The notes beneath the pieces are model-generated. The model made no database searches. It was given only the letters and a program-made list of their open reading frames with translations, and had not been told where the DNA came from. 64,000 bases of DNA from Brevibacterium jeotgali. Its GTDB lineage: Bacteria; Actinomycetota; Actinomycetes; Actinomycetales; Brevibacteriaceae. Within the stretch, counting starts at the first letter, position 1, and the number at the start of each line of letters is the position of its first letter. Below, in pieces: positions 17,990-28,740 of this stretch. The DNA is taken from positions 62,001-126,000 of the forward strand of contig NZ_FXZM01000011.1 of the NCBI RefSeq assembly GCF_900169175.1. The letters run 5' to 3'. The translations under genes were made by a program, and so were the position numbers.

Positions 17990-19381
17990 TCAGGCTGTGG
18001 GAACCGGCGGCTCTCCCCGACCGGCGAACGGAGGCATCCGGATATCGACGACGAAGAGGTCTCCGCGCGGACCCACCGCAGCCTGGCCGCCGAGCATCCG
18101 CGCCCGCTCCTCGATGCCCGGCACTCCCATGCCGCCCCCGGTGCCCGAGAGGTCGACGCGGCGCCCTGCCGCGCGGGCGTCTTCGCCAGGGTGCGGCGCT
18201 CCGAGAGGGTTCGACACGAGCACCCGTGCTCCCCCGTGAGCGCTGACCCGCACATCGACGGTGACGGGCACTCCGGGGGCGTGCTTCATCGCGTTCGTGA
18301 GGGCCTCCTGCACGATGCGGTAGACCGCCCGGTCCAGCACGGTCGGCACACTCTCGAGGTCCTGCAGCAGGAGCACCGGGCGGATATCGACGCCTGCGGC
18401 CGCGACCGATTCGACGAGGTCCGGCACGGTGCGGACGGCCGCGACCACCGGTGAGCTCGATTCCCCCGCTGCGGGTCGCGGTGCACCCGGCGTCCCCTCG
18501 CGCACACCGCTCACGAGGTTCCTCAGATCGTCCAGGGACGCCTTCGCCTCATGCCGGAGCGCCGCGGCCGCCGCGACCGAACGCTGGTCGTCGCCGGCCA
18601 CTTCGAGTGCACCGCTGTGCAGGGAGATGACGGAGAGGCGATGCGACAGGGTGTCGTGCAGCTCCTGTGCGAGGAGCTGGCGCTCCGACTGCCGGGCCAG
18701 CTGATCCGACAGGGACTCGCTGCGCTGCGTCTGCCGGACCGCGACCGCCTCCACCGTGCGCATCCTCCGTGTGCGTCGGACCAGACATCCGCCGCCCACG
18801 GCGATCGCGAGGGAGATGACTCCTGCACCGATCGTCAGGAGATCGACCCCCAGCGCCGTGCCCGGCGGCGGCACCGGGGTGTCGACACCCATCAGGTGCT
18901 GCGGCTCCGACACGAAGACGAATGCGAGCGGGTTGAGGGCGGGGTGACGCAGCCACGCCCAGACGGTTGCCCAGACCACCACGACGGCGCCTGCGGCGGT
19001 CGTGATGATCGCTGTACGACGAGGAAGACGGATCACGCTGTGGAACATCCCGATGAGCAGGAGGAGGACATCACCTCCGACGAGTCCTGACAGAGCCCCT
19101 GCGGCCAGCGGGATCCACGGCCATCGCGTCCGGACGAAGACGGTGGCCCAGAGGATCCAGAAGACCAGCACGACGAGCACACCGATCGTGGAGAGCTCTC
19201 CGCTCGCGTCGAACGCGCCGGGGACACCGACCGTCGACAGCGAGCTCACGAAGATCCCGACGACGAACAGCACCAGTCCGACCGCGACGTCGCCGATGAT
19301 GCGCAGCACGCGCCGGCGGCGTTCACCGCGCATCCGATGGGCGACATCACTGTTCGGCGTCGCCAAGGTCTCTGTGTTCAC
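17990..19381 (-). CDS. Two-component sensor histidine kinase, HisKA_3 family
   Basis: 463 residues from GTG 19381 (reading MNTETLATPNSDVAHRM). Five or six hydrophobic segments in residues 28-200 form the sensor; a loop of about 30 residues near 150-180 may face outside. His242 lies in LAQELHDTLSHRLSVISLHS, and the ATP-binding part has VQEALTNAMKHAPGVPVTVD and GTGGGMGVPGIEERARMLGG. Longer in-frame starts exist, but those residues (Arg/Ser/Thr-rich) do not look like protein and overlap the promoter region of the divergent gene. It is cotranscribed with the response regulator that follows. Confidence 0.9.
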   Translation of the reverse strand: MNTETLATPNSDVAHRMRGERRRRVLRIIGDVAVGLVLFVVGIFVSSLSTVGVPGAFDASGELSTIGVLVVLVFWILWATVFVRTRWPWIPLAAGALSGLVGGDVLLLLIGMFHSVIRLPRRTAIITTAAGAVVVVWATVWAWLRHPALNPLAFVFVSEPQHLMGVDTPVPPPGTALGVDLLTIGAGVISLAIAVGGGCLVRRTRRMRTVEAVAVRQTQRSESLSDQLARQSERQLLAQELHDTLSHRLSVISLHSGALEVAGDDQRSVAAAAALRHEAKASLDDLRNLVSGVREGTPGAPRPAAGESSSPVVAAVRTVPDLVESVAAAGVDIRPVLLLQDLESVPTVLDRAVYRIVQEALTNAMKHAPGVPVTVDVRVSAHGGARVLVSNPLGAPHPGEDARAAGRRVDLSGTGGGMGVPGIEERARMLGGQAAVGPRGDLFVVDIRMPPFAGRGEPPVPTA

Positions 19382-19416
19382 ACCCTCACGGTATCCGGGG
19401 GCACGGACGCACGCCT

Positions 19417-19483
19417 CGACCGTCCGGTCGGTTGCTGAGCACCGCAGACCAACCACTCGGCTGGTCCGATCCATCCGGTCGGT
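19417..19483. promoter_or_regulatory. Cluster of palindromes in a divergent promoter region
   Basis: A palindrome CGACCG-TC-CGGTCG lies at 19417-19430; the 10-mer TCCGGTCGGT from it recurs at 19474-19483; and between them GACCA at 19447-19451 pairs with a later TGGTC. Three related CGGTCGG or TGGTC elements within 70 bases, between the kinase and the DUF4352 gene, look like a multi-site operator. The response regulator of the same locus is the obvious candidate to bind here, by inference. Confidence 0.45.
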
Positions 19484-19569
19484 CGACGCGCCACCGGACG
19501 TCGTCGACGGACGCTTGAGGTGTCGCGGCGAGACCGTCGCAATCACCACCGCCACACCTCAGGAGAATC

Positions 19570-20472
19570 ATGACGAACCCCCAGCACCCCACCCCTCAGC
19601 CCGATCCGCAGGCGGGCCCCGGTCACCCCGCAGGGCAGCATCCGGGGCAGCAGTACGACCCGCAGCCGGCCCACTACGGCTACACCCAGCAGCCCAGCCC
19701 GCACGGCTACGCACAGCAGCCGGGTGCCCCCGGGTATGCACAGCACCCCGGCGCCTCGACATACATGGAGGCTGCGGGACATCCCCAGAACGGTCAGCAG
19801 CAGGGCGCGCATCCGCAGGGAGGACAGCCTCCTCACCCCGGCCAGCCGACCCCGGCGAAGCGCAGGAAGCCGCTGTGGAAGCGCTGGTGGTTCTGGCTGC
19901 TCGCGATCATCGCGCTGTTCATCATCATCTCCGCCGGCGGCGGCGATGACTCCGCCGAGGATGCGAGTGCCTCCGCAGACAGCGGCACCGCCGACGAATC
20001 GGCTGCCGACGCCTCGGGCGAGGATGATGCGGACGAAGGCGAGGACGAGGCTCCCGCCGAGGCCGCATCCGAATACGGCGTCGGCGATGCGGTTGCGACC
20101 GGTGATTGGGAGGTGACGGTCAACGACGTCGCATCCGGGGTCTCCGAGCTGGGCGACGAGTTCCTCGGCACGACCGCGCAGGGACAGTTCATCCTCGTGG
20201 ACATGTCCGTCGCCAATACGGGCAGCGAGCCGTCGTTCTTCTTCGAGAGCGACGTGAGCCTCCAGGACGCGGAGGGCAACACGTACTCGCCGGACACCGA
20301 GGCCGGGATCTACGCCGCCACCGACAGTGACGTCATGCTGCTGGAGGAGATCAATCCCGGCAACACCGCCACCGGTGTGATCGTCTACGACGTTCCCGCG
20401 GACGTCACTCCGAACGTGCTGGAGTTCCAGGGCGGGATCTTCGACCAGCCGGCCACCGTCGCGCTGGACTGA
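19570..20472 (+). CDS. DUF4352-type membrane-anchored extracellular protein
   Basis: 300 residues. Residues 1-95 are a Pro/Gln/Gly/Tyr-rich cytoplasmic tail, with repeats of the GYAQQPGAPGYAQHPG kind. A basic stretch precedes one transmembrane helix (WWFWLLAIIALFIIISAGGG), then an acidic Ala/Ser/Asp linker of about 50 residues, then a beta-rich domain from about 175 with the DUF4352 pattern (VGDAVATGDWEVTVNDV, QFILVDMSVANTGSEPSFFF, GNTATGVIVYDVPAD). DUF4352 domains are immunoglobulin-like and exported. AGGAG lies four bases before the ATG. It is divergent from a two-component system and may be one of its targets. Confidence 0.85.
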   Translation: MTNPQHPTPQPDPQAGPGHPAGQHPGQQYDPQPAHYGYTQQPSPHGYAQQPGAPGYAQHPGASTYMEAAGHPQNGQQQGAHPQGGQPPHPGQPTPAKRRKPLWKRWWFWLLAIIALFIIISAGGGDDSAEDASASADSGTADESAADASGEDDADEGEDEAPAEAASEYGVGDAVATGDWEVTVNDVASGVSELGDEFLGTTAQGQFILVDMSVANTGSEPSFFFESDVSLQDAEGNTYSPDTEAGIYAATDSDVMLLEEINPGNTATGVIVYDVPADVTPNVLEFQGGIFDQPATVALD

Positions 20473-20531
20473 GAGCCGGCCTCGGCCGCCCCGCACCGCC
20501 GCACCGTTCGGCCAGCCGGGTGCCGGTGAGA

Positions 20532-20589
20532 CGCGTGAGTGCACTGTGGCCCGGTTCCGTGCGGAACCGGGCCACAGTGCACTCACGCG
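20532..20589. terminator. 58-base perfect palindrome, 28-bp arms with a 2-base centre
   Basis: Bases 20532-20559 and 20562-20589 are exact reverse complements; the centre is TG. The arms begin CGCGTGAGTGCACTGTGGCC. It lies between the convergent ends of the DUF4352 gene and gatB, so bidirectional termination is likely. The length and perfection of the arms are well beyond an ordinary terminator and there is no T-run. Confidence 0.85.
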
Positions 20590-20639
20590 GCGGTCGCTGC
20601 GAAGGGGCCCTGCGAAGGATCGCGGCGAAGCCGGCCAGG

Positions 20640-22121
20640 TCAGCCGTTGATGCGCGCCAGGATCATCTCGCGCGCCGTGCCCGCGTCCGCCTGGCCCCGG
20701 GTGGCCTTCATGATGGGCCCCATGAGCGCACCGACCGCCTGCATCTTCCCGCCCCTGATCTTCTCGACCACGTCCGGATTCGCGGCGATCGCCTCGTCCA
20801 CGGCGGCCTCGAGCGCGCCGGTGTCCTCAACGATCTGCAGGCCGTCGGCCTCCATCACCTGAGACGGTGTGCCACGACCCTCGACGACTCCCGCGAGCAC
20901 CTTCCGTGCCAGCTTGTCGTTGAGCTTTCCATCGTCGATGAGCTGCTGGAGCTCTGCGACGTTCGCTGGCGTCGCGAGCCCGTCGGCCTCCACCTCACGC
21001 TGCTTGGCGACGCGTGCGATCTCACCCATCCACCACTTGCGCGCCGCATCCGGCGTGGCGCCGGCGACCACGGTGGCCTCGACCGGATCCAGGAGTCCCG
21101 CGTTGATGATGTCGCGGATCTCCAGCTCGCTGATCCCCCAATCGTCCAGCAGACGGCGGCGGCGTGCGGCCGGCAGCTCCGGCAGACCCGCCCGGATCTC
21201 CTCGACCCAGTCCCGCGACGGAGCGACGGGGACCAGGTCGGGCTCCGGGAAGTAGCGGTAGTCGTCCGCATCGGACTTCGGGCGTCCCGACGAGGTCGAT
21301 CCGTCCGACTCGTGGAAGTGGCGCGTCTCCTGCACGATGGCACCGCCCTGGTCGAGGATCTCCGCCTGGCGGGCGATCTCGTACCGGACCGCCCGGTCGA
21401 TCGAGCGGAACGAGTTCACGTTCTTCGTCTCCGTGCGCGTCCCCAGCGGCGCATCCGCGTCCTTCCGCAGCGACACGTTGATGTCCGCGCGGACGTTGCC
21501 CTGCTCCATCCGCGCCTCGGAGACCCCGAGGGCCCGGAAGATGTCCCGCAGCGTGCGCACGTAGGCGGCTGCGACCTCGGGAGCGCGGTCCCCCACCCCG
21601 GTGATCGGATGGGTGACGATCTCCACGAGCGGCACACCGGCGCGGTTGTAGTCGACCAGCGAGTGATCGGCGCCGTGGATGCGGCCGGAGGCCCCGCCCA
21701 CGTGCGTGTTCTTGCCCGCGTCCTCCTCCATGTGCGCCCGCTCGATGGCGACGGGCACGATCGTGCCGTCCTCCAGCTCGACGTCGATGCTGCCGTCGAA
21801 GGCGATCGGCTCATCCGCCTGCGAGGTCTGGAAGTTCTTCGCCAGATCCGGGTAGAAGTAGTTCTTCCGCGCGAACCGGCACGATTCCGCGATCTGGCAG
21901 CCCAGCGCCAGGCCGATGCGGATGGCGTACTCGATCGCCATCCGGTTCACGACCGGCAGAGCGCCCGGCAGACCCAGCGATGTGGGGGTCGTGTTCTCGT
22001 TCGCGCTCCCGCCGAACGTGTTGGGGGCGTCATCGAACATCTTCGTCGCGGTGCCCAGCTCCACGTGCACCTCGATGCCCAGAGCCGGGTCGTACGTCGC
22101 GACTGCGTCCTCATACTTCAT
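20640..22121 (-). CDS. gatB: Aspartyl/glutamyl-tRNA(Asn/Gln) amidotransferase subunit B
   Basis: 493 residues. It begins with [20 protein letters not shown], the GatB signature, and contains the core motif [10 protein letters not shown] and the [11 protein letters not shown] block that shapes the tRNA-binding cradle. The C-terminal YqeY-like tail starts near residue 390. GatB phosphorylates and transamidates mischarged Glu-tRNA(Gln) and Asp-tRNA(Asn) using ammonia from GatA. It is the last gene of a tight gatC-gatA-gatB operon, 18 bases after gatA. Confidence 0.97.
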   Translation of the reverse strand: MKYEDAVATYDPALGIEVHVELGTATKMFDDAPNTFGGSANENTTPTSLGLPGALPVVNRMAIEYAIRIGLALGCQIAESCRFARKNYFYPDLAKNFQTSQADEPIAFDGSIDVELEDGTIVPVAIERAHMEEDAGKNTHVGGASGRIHGADHSLVDYNRAGVPLVEIVTHPITGVGDRAPEVAAAYVRTLRDIFRALGVSEARMEQGNVRADINVSLRKDADAPLGTRTETKNVNSFRSIDRAVRYEIARQAEILDQGGAIVQETRHFHESDGSTSSGRPKSDADDYRYFPEPDLVPVAPSRDWVEEIRAGLPELPAARRRRLLDDWGISELEIRDIINAGLLDPVEATVVAGATPDAARKWWMGEIARVAKQREVEADGLATPANVAELQQLIDDGKLNDKLARKVLAGVVEGRGTPSQVMEADGLQIVEDTGALEAAVDEAIAANPDVVEKIRGGKMQAVGALMGPIMKATRGQADAGTAREMILARING

Positions 22122-22139
22122 GTGCGTGTCCTCCCGGCC

Positions 22140-23678
22140 TCAAGCACTCGTCGTTGCGGATTCGGCCGCATAGTCCGTCGGCACTCCGGCCCAGAGGGGT
22201 GCTCCCGCAGCGTCGGTGACCAGGGCCTCGATCGCGGAGCCCACCTCGTAGAGGCGAGCGTCCTCGCGGGCCGGTGCCAGCAGCTGGAAGCCCACGGGCA
22301 TGCCGTTCGCCAGGCCCGCCGGCAGGCTCATGCCGGGGATGCCGGCCAGGTTCGCCGGGATCGTCGCCGCGTCACCCAGGTAGAGCGCCATCGGGTCGTC
22401 GTCGTTCTCCACCCCGAACGGCAGAGCCGTCGTGGGAGCGGTCGGCGACACGAGCACGTCCGCCTTCTCGAAGGCTGCCGCCAGATCGCGCTGCACCAGG
22501 GTGCGCACCTTCTGCGCAGAGCCGTAGTAGGCGTCGTAGTAGCCGGCCGACAGCGCGTAGGTGCCCAGCAGGATGCGGCGCTTGACCTCCGCGCCGAATC
22601 CGGCCGCGCGGGTCGTGCTCATCACGGTCTCGGCAGTGACGGGGCCGGTCTCCGGCTCTGCACGCAGACCGAACCGCATCCCGTCGTAGCGAGCGAGGTT
22701 CGACGATGCCTCCGACGGCATGATCAGGTAGTACGCGTCCAGGGCGTAGCGCAGGGACGGCATGTCGACCTCGACGACCTCCGCACCGGCCTTCCGGGCG
22801 AGTTCGAGTGCGGACACGAACGCCGCGCGCACACCCTCGTCGTAATCGTCGGCGGACAGTTCCCGGATCGTGCCCAGGCGCTTGCCCTGGAGCGAACCGT
22901 CGCGGGCTCCGGCCTCGACTGCGGCGAGGAAGTCCGGCACACCGTCCGACAGCGACGTCGAGTCACGCTGATCGTGACCGGCCATCAGCTGGTGGAGGGC
23001 GGCGGCATCGGCCACGGTGCGGCCCAGCGGACCCACCTGGTCGAGGCTCGAGGCCATCGCCACGATCCCGTAGCGGGACACGGAGCCGTACGTGGGCTTC
23101 ACACCCACTGTGCCGGTGAATGCGGCGGGCTGGCGGACGGAGCCGCCGGTGTCCGTGCCGACTGCCAGCGGTGCCTGGAAGGCCGCTGCCGAACTCGCAG
23201 CACCTCCCGAAGACCCCCCGGGGACCGTGGTCGTGTCCCACGGGTTCCGCGTGGGGCCGAACGCGGAGTGCTCCGTCGTCGATCCCATCGCGAACTCGTC
23301 CATGTTGGTCTTGCCCAGGACGGGCAGGCCCGCGGCCTTGATCTTCGTGTAGACGGTCGCGTCGTAGGGCGGCACCCAGTCCTCGAGCATCTTCGAGCCG
23401 GCGGTCGTGCGGATGCCTGCGGTGACGACGACGTCCTTGAGGCTCACGGGCACGCCCGCGAACGGATGGAGGTCCTCACCAGCTGCGCGTCTGCGGTCCA
23501 CGTCTGCGGCAGTGGCGAGCGCGACGTCCGGGGTGACGGAGATGAACGAGCCGATGACGTCGTCCGTCGCCTCGATGCGATCCAGGTGCGCACGGGTCAC
23601 GTCGGTCGACGTGTACTCCCCTGCGCGCATGCCGTCCGCCAGCTGCGCGGCGGTGAGTCGAGTGAGGTCCTGGCTCAT
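22140..23678 (-). CDS. gatA: Glutamyl-tRNA(Gln) amidotransferase subunit A
   Basis: 512 residues of the amidase signature family. The catalytic Ser-cis-Ser-Lys centre is in [20 protein letters not shown] plus the lysine of [11 protein letters not shown], with [20 protein letters not shown] following. It hydrolyses glutamine to deliver ammonia to GatB. The ATG begins one base after the gatC stop, so the two are coupled. Confidence 0.97.
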   Translation of the reverse strand: MSQDLTRLTAAQLADGMRAGEYTSTDVTRAHLDRIEATDDVIGSFISVTPDVALATAADVDRRRAAGEDLHPFAGVPVSLKDVVVTAGIRTTAGSKMLEDWVPPYDATVYTKIKAAGLPVLGKTNMDEFAMGSTTEHSAFGPTRNPWDTTTVPGGSSGGAASSAAAFQAPLAVGTDTGGSVRQPAAFTGTVGVKPTYGSVSRYGIVAMASSLDQVGPLGRTVADAAALHQLMAGHDQRDSTSLSDGVPDFLAAVEAGARDGSLQGKRLGTIRELSADDYDEGVRAAFVSALELARKAGAEVVEVDMPSLRYALDAYYLIMPSEASSNLARYDGMRFGLRAEPETGPVTAETVMSTTRAAGFGAEVKRRILLGTYALSAGYYDAYYGSAQKVRTLVQRDLAAAFEKADVLVSPTAPTTALPFGVENDDDPMALYLGDAATIPANLAGIPGMSLPAGLANGMPVGFQLLAPAREDARLYEVGSAIEALVTDAAGAPLWAGVPTDYAAESATTSA

Positions 23679-23679
23679 G

Positions 23680-23985
23680 TCAGTCCTCCCCGAGGATCTG
23701 GGGGACGAGGAACTTGCCGTCCTCCGACGCGGGGGCGCCGGACAGCGCCTGCTCCGCGGTGAGGGGGCTTCCCACGACGTCGTCGCGGAGGACGTTCGTC
23801 AGCGGGATGGGGTGGCTGGTCGCGGGGACGTCGTCCGTCGCCACCTCCGCCACTCGGGCGACGTTGGCGAGGATCTCGTTCAAGTCCCCTGCTGTCTTCT
23901 CAAGCTCTTCGCTGGTCATGGCGATCCTGGCGAGTTCCGCCAGGTGCTCGACCTGTCCAGCGGTGATCGCGGCTGCGTCAGCCAT
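23680..23985 (-). CDS. gatC: Glutamyl-tRNA(Gln) amidotransferase subunit C
   Basis: 101 residues, usual for GatC. The N-terminal part [20 protein letters not shown] and the closing [14 protein letters not shown] match the family. It wraps around the GatA-GatB interface and stabilises the complex. GAGGGTGGGG lies directly upstream of ATG 23985; an in-frame GTG two codons earlier is the alternative. Confidence 0.96.
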   Translation of the reverse strand: MADAAAITAGQVEHLAELARIAMTSEELEKTAGDLNEILANVARVAEVATDDVPATSHPIPLTNVLRDDVVGSPLTAEQALSGAPASEDGKFLVPQILGED

Positions 23986-24250
23986 CCCCACCCTCTCTCA
24001 AACGATGTCGTATCGCAGGCCAGTCTACGACGCGGGCGCAGGCGCAACGACAGGCACCGTGCGGTGTGCGGGGTGCGGGTGCGGGATGCAGGTGAGGGGT
24101 GCGAGTGCGGCGGGCTCAGCCCCTGAATCCTGCCCATCGCTTCCTCCCCCGTCGTATCGGGTTCGGAGACCGCGCTGCTCAGTGCGAACATCGGCGTCGC
24201 GATCTGCTCGCTGTCCACCCCGGGCATCCTCCCGACCCGGCCCCGCGCCA
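23986..24250. other. Gene-poor stretch upstream of gatC
   Basis: This stretch holds the gatC promoter and no gene I can support. A minus-strand open frame with a plausible start (reading MPGVDSEQIATPMFALSSAV) has no ribosome site I trust and low-complexity His/Pro ends, so it is left uncalled. It could be a decayed gene. Confidence 0.4.
24022..24027 (-). promoter_or_regulatory. Probable -10 box of the gatCAB operon
   Basis: On the minus strand TAGACT lies 36 bases upstream of the gatC ATG, the same hexamer as before the histidine kinase at 12886. It would give a leader of about 25-30 bases that contains the GAGGGTGGGG ribosome site. Confidence 0.45.
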
Positions 24251-24332
24251 GCACACGAAACCCCACCTTTCATCAGACCAACCAGCTTCTTTGGTATGCG
24301 GTGTGATGAAAGGTGGGGGTTCCGGTGTGTGC
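24251..24332. repeat. Nested 82-base inverted repeat
   Basis: CCCCACCTTTCATCA at 24261-24275 is the exact complement of TGATGAAAGGTGGGG at 24304-24318. Outside, GCACAC at 24251-24256 pairs with GTGTGC at 24327-24332, and inside ACCAA at 24277-24281 pairs with TTGGT at 24291-24295. It is 20 bases beyond the stop of the acidic exported protein gene. It may be a terminator, an RNA element or a small mobile-repeat relic; no T-run follows. Confidence 0.75.
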
Positions 24333-24350
24333 AGGCGGAGAAGGAGCCGA

Positions 24351-24812
24351 TCAGGCCACGTCGGCGATGCTGACCTCACCGCGGATGTAGCCGCCCAGCT
24401 CGTCGCTCACGCGTTCGGCCGCATCCCAGGAGATCTCCCCGGCTGCCGCTGCGGCTGCGAGTTCGGCACGGACCCCGGCGACCCGGTCATCGGCGTCGAC
24501 GTCGGCACCGGCATCTGCATCTGCATCGACGTCGGCACTGGCATCGGTGTCGGTGTCGGCCTCACGCTCAGCCTCGGACTCTGCATCTGCTTCAGCACCG
24601 TCTGCGGCACTGCGTCCGGCACCGTCCCCGAGCTCACCGCCCCCGCCGTCCGCACCGGTCGGCGGAGCGGCGGATGCGGGGATCGACGGCGGCGCGGACG
24701 GGCCGACCTCTGCGTGGGCGTCCCGGACGGCGTTCTGACCCAGAGCGGCGGCCCCGACGGTCGAGCCGACCGCAAGAGCCGCAGACAGGAGAAGACGGGT
24801 CCCGATATTCAT
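24351..24812 (-). CDS. Small exported Ala/Asp-rich hypothetical protein
   Basis: 153 residues. Residues 1-34 look like a signal peptide (MNIGTRLLLSAALAVGSTVG and AAALGQNAVRDAHA, with a cleavage site after AHA). A central 70 residues are almost only Ala, Asp, Glu, Gly and Ser, with repeated Ala-Asp and Val-Asp dipeptides. The C-terminal 40 residues (AGVRAELAAAAAAGEISWDA onwards) form a plausible helical domain. It sits between ligA and gatC on the same strand. I do not recognise the family; a low-complexity acidic stalk with a small domain may bind cations or the cell wall. Confidence 0.6.
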   Translation of the reverse strand: MNIGTRLLLSAALAVGSTVGAAALGQNAVRDAHAEVGPSAPPSIPASAAPPTGADGGGGELGDGAGRSAADGAEADAESEAEREADTDTDASADVDADADAGADVDADDRVAGVRAELAAAAAAGEISWDAAERVSDELGGYIRGEVSIADVA

Positions 24813-24888
24813 GACGCAAGCCTCCCACGCGAATCTGAAGTCCCGGCAGAATCCTGCTGTGCGACTGCTGAGGATGTGACGGACTGCG

Positions 24889-27363
<2,475 letters not shown>

Positions 27364-28692
27364 TCACTCCGCCTGGTCCTCGAACGCCCGGGCGAGCGCT
27401 GCGGCCATCTGCACGTGTGTGCGGCTGCGCGCGGGACGGGCGATCTCCGGCAGCAGCGGGCGGGCGCCGATCGGCAGCTCCTCCCCCGTGAGGATACCGA
27501 AGTCGGCGAGCCCCGATCGGCCCATGCCGACCGCGGTCCACGGGCGGGCGATCGTCTCGACCCAGCTGCTGACGGCTTCCGGCGCCGAGGCCGCGGTCGC
27601 CGGCACTCGCAGCCAGAGTCGCCTGCCCGCCTCGGTCCACTCGGCCAGCCGCTCCCAGCGGCTCAGCTGTGCTGCTGCCGCGTCCGTGGCACGGGGCGCC
27701 GGGATCGCGAGGTGGTCGATGCCGGCGTCGGCGGCGAGCTGCGTGTGTGCCACGTCCTTGCCACTGACCCTCACGGTGCCGGCATCCGGCAGCGACAGGA
27801 TCGTGCCGGGGCCGGTCCGGGCGACCACGGACCGCAGTGCGGCCAGCACCTGGGTGTCCGGCACGGCCGGCAGGGTGCGGAAGCCGGACACCGTCGGGAC
27901 GGTGCCGGTGAGGATCGCGTCGAGGTCCTCCTCGACCAGCCGGATCCGGATCCGGTTCAGCGGATCCACAGACGAGGCTACAGGTGAGGCTGCAGACGAG
28001 GCCGTGGGCGAGGCTGCAGGTGAGGCCGAAGAAGAGGCCGCGGGTGAGTCGGCGCCTGACGAACCGGTCGCCGTGGCCGGCGAGCCGGCCGGATCCACAG
28101 CGGCAGCAGCGAGAGCAGCCGCGGCCTCGGACTCAGCCGGGACCTCAGAATCAGCCGGGACCTCGGGGACGGCTCCTCCTCCGACGATGCGGTGGATCCG
28201 CTCGCGCAGGTCGAGCAGGCCCTGCGCATAGGACTGGAGGACATCCCTGCGGGCACCCGCATCGCGCAGGACCGGGGACTCGTCAGGCAGGCCCAGGCGC
28301 CGCACCAGCGTCCAGGGCCCCGGCACGGACACGAGCACGGGAAGTCCGGAGGACTCGGCGTACTCGCCCAGGGCGTCGAGGACACGACCGATCCGTGACT
28401 GCTCCCGACGGGCGTCCAGGGTGCGAGCCGCGGTGGCCGCGCGCCCGCCCAGCAGTCGCCATCCCACCGGCCCGATATCGACCGGCAGGTCCGGCAGCAG
28501 CTGCGTGGCCATTCCCAGCGCATCGGCGGCCCAGCGGGTGCCGCCCGCCGCCGGAGTGCTCATGAGCGGGAACGGCAGCAGGCCGGATGCCTCCGCCGCG
28601 AGCGTCGCTCCGCGGGAGGCCGCCTCCCGCGGATCCACGTCCGCCCAGACCCCAGTCGTCGCCGCACGGGGAATCGATGCGCCTTCAGTCAT
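27364..28692 (-). CDS. MetE/uroporphyrinogen-decarboxylase-like protein (methionine synthase-like)
   Basis: 442 residues. The barrel is recognisable from LPFPLMSTPAAGGTRWAADA, DIGPVGWRLLGGR and SGLPVLVSVPGPWTLVRRLG, the pattern of the actinobacterial cobalamin-independent methionine-synthase-like family (Rv3015c-like). It is much shorter than real MetE and the zinc-binding His/Cys set is not obvious, so true methionine synthase activity is doubtful. About 60 residues around 180-240 are Ala/Ser/Val/Pro low complexity (ASPAASPTASSAASP kind), an inserted linker. It lies 21 bases before ligA, and this position next to ligA is conserved in actinobacteria. Function is otherwise unknown. Confidence 0.72.
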   Translation of the reverse strand: MTEGASIPRAATTGVWADVDPREAASRGATLAAEASGLLPFPLMSTPAAGGTRWAADALGMATQLLPDLPVDIGPVGWRLLGGRAATAARTLDARREQSRIGRVLDALGEYAESSGLPVLVSVPGPWTLVRRLGLPDESPVLRDAGARRDVLQSYAQGLLDLRERIHRIVGGGAVPEVPADSEVPAESEAAAALAAAAVDPAGSPATATGSSGADSPAASSSASPAASPTASSAASPVASSVDPLNRIRIRLVEEDLDAILTGTVPTVSGFRTLPAVPDTQVLAALRSVVARTGPGTILSLPDAGTVRVSGKDVAHTQLAADAGIDHLAIPAPRATDAAAAQLSRWERLAEWTEAGRRLWLRVPATAASAPEAVSSWVETIARPWTAVGMGRSGLADFGILTGEELPIGARPLLPEIARPARSRTHVQMAAALARAFEDQAE

Positions 28693-28700
28693 GTCGTCCT

Positions 28701-28740
28701 CTTCATCGTCACTGGCACGTCTTCATCGTCACTGGCACGT
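28701..28740. repeat. 20-bp perfect tandem duplication over a stop codon
   Basis: The 20-mer CTTCATCGTCACTGGCACGT is repeated head to tail at 28701-28720 and 28721-28740. The S9 peptidase stop (28729-28731) lies in the second copy, so the duplication extends the leader of the MetE-like gene and leaves the peptidase end intact. It looks like a recent slippage event. Confidence 0.85.

Noticed and set aside
20520-23762. A 1080-residue open frame on the plus strand
   Set aside because: It is antisense to gatB and gatA, which are certain; the composition (Arg/Asp/His/Gly-rich) is a high-GC shadow.
24010-24273. A small ORF upstream of gatC (MPGVDSEQIATPMFALSSAV)
   Set aside because: No clear ribosome site, His/Pro-rich ends and no recognised family; could be a decayed gene but not supported.
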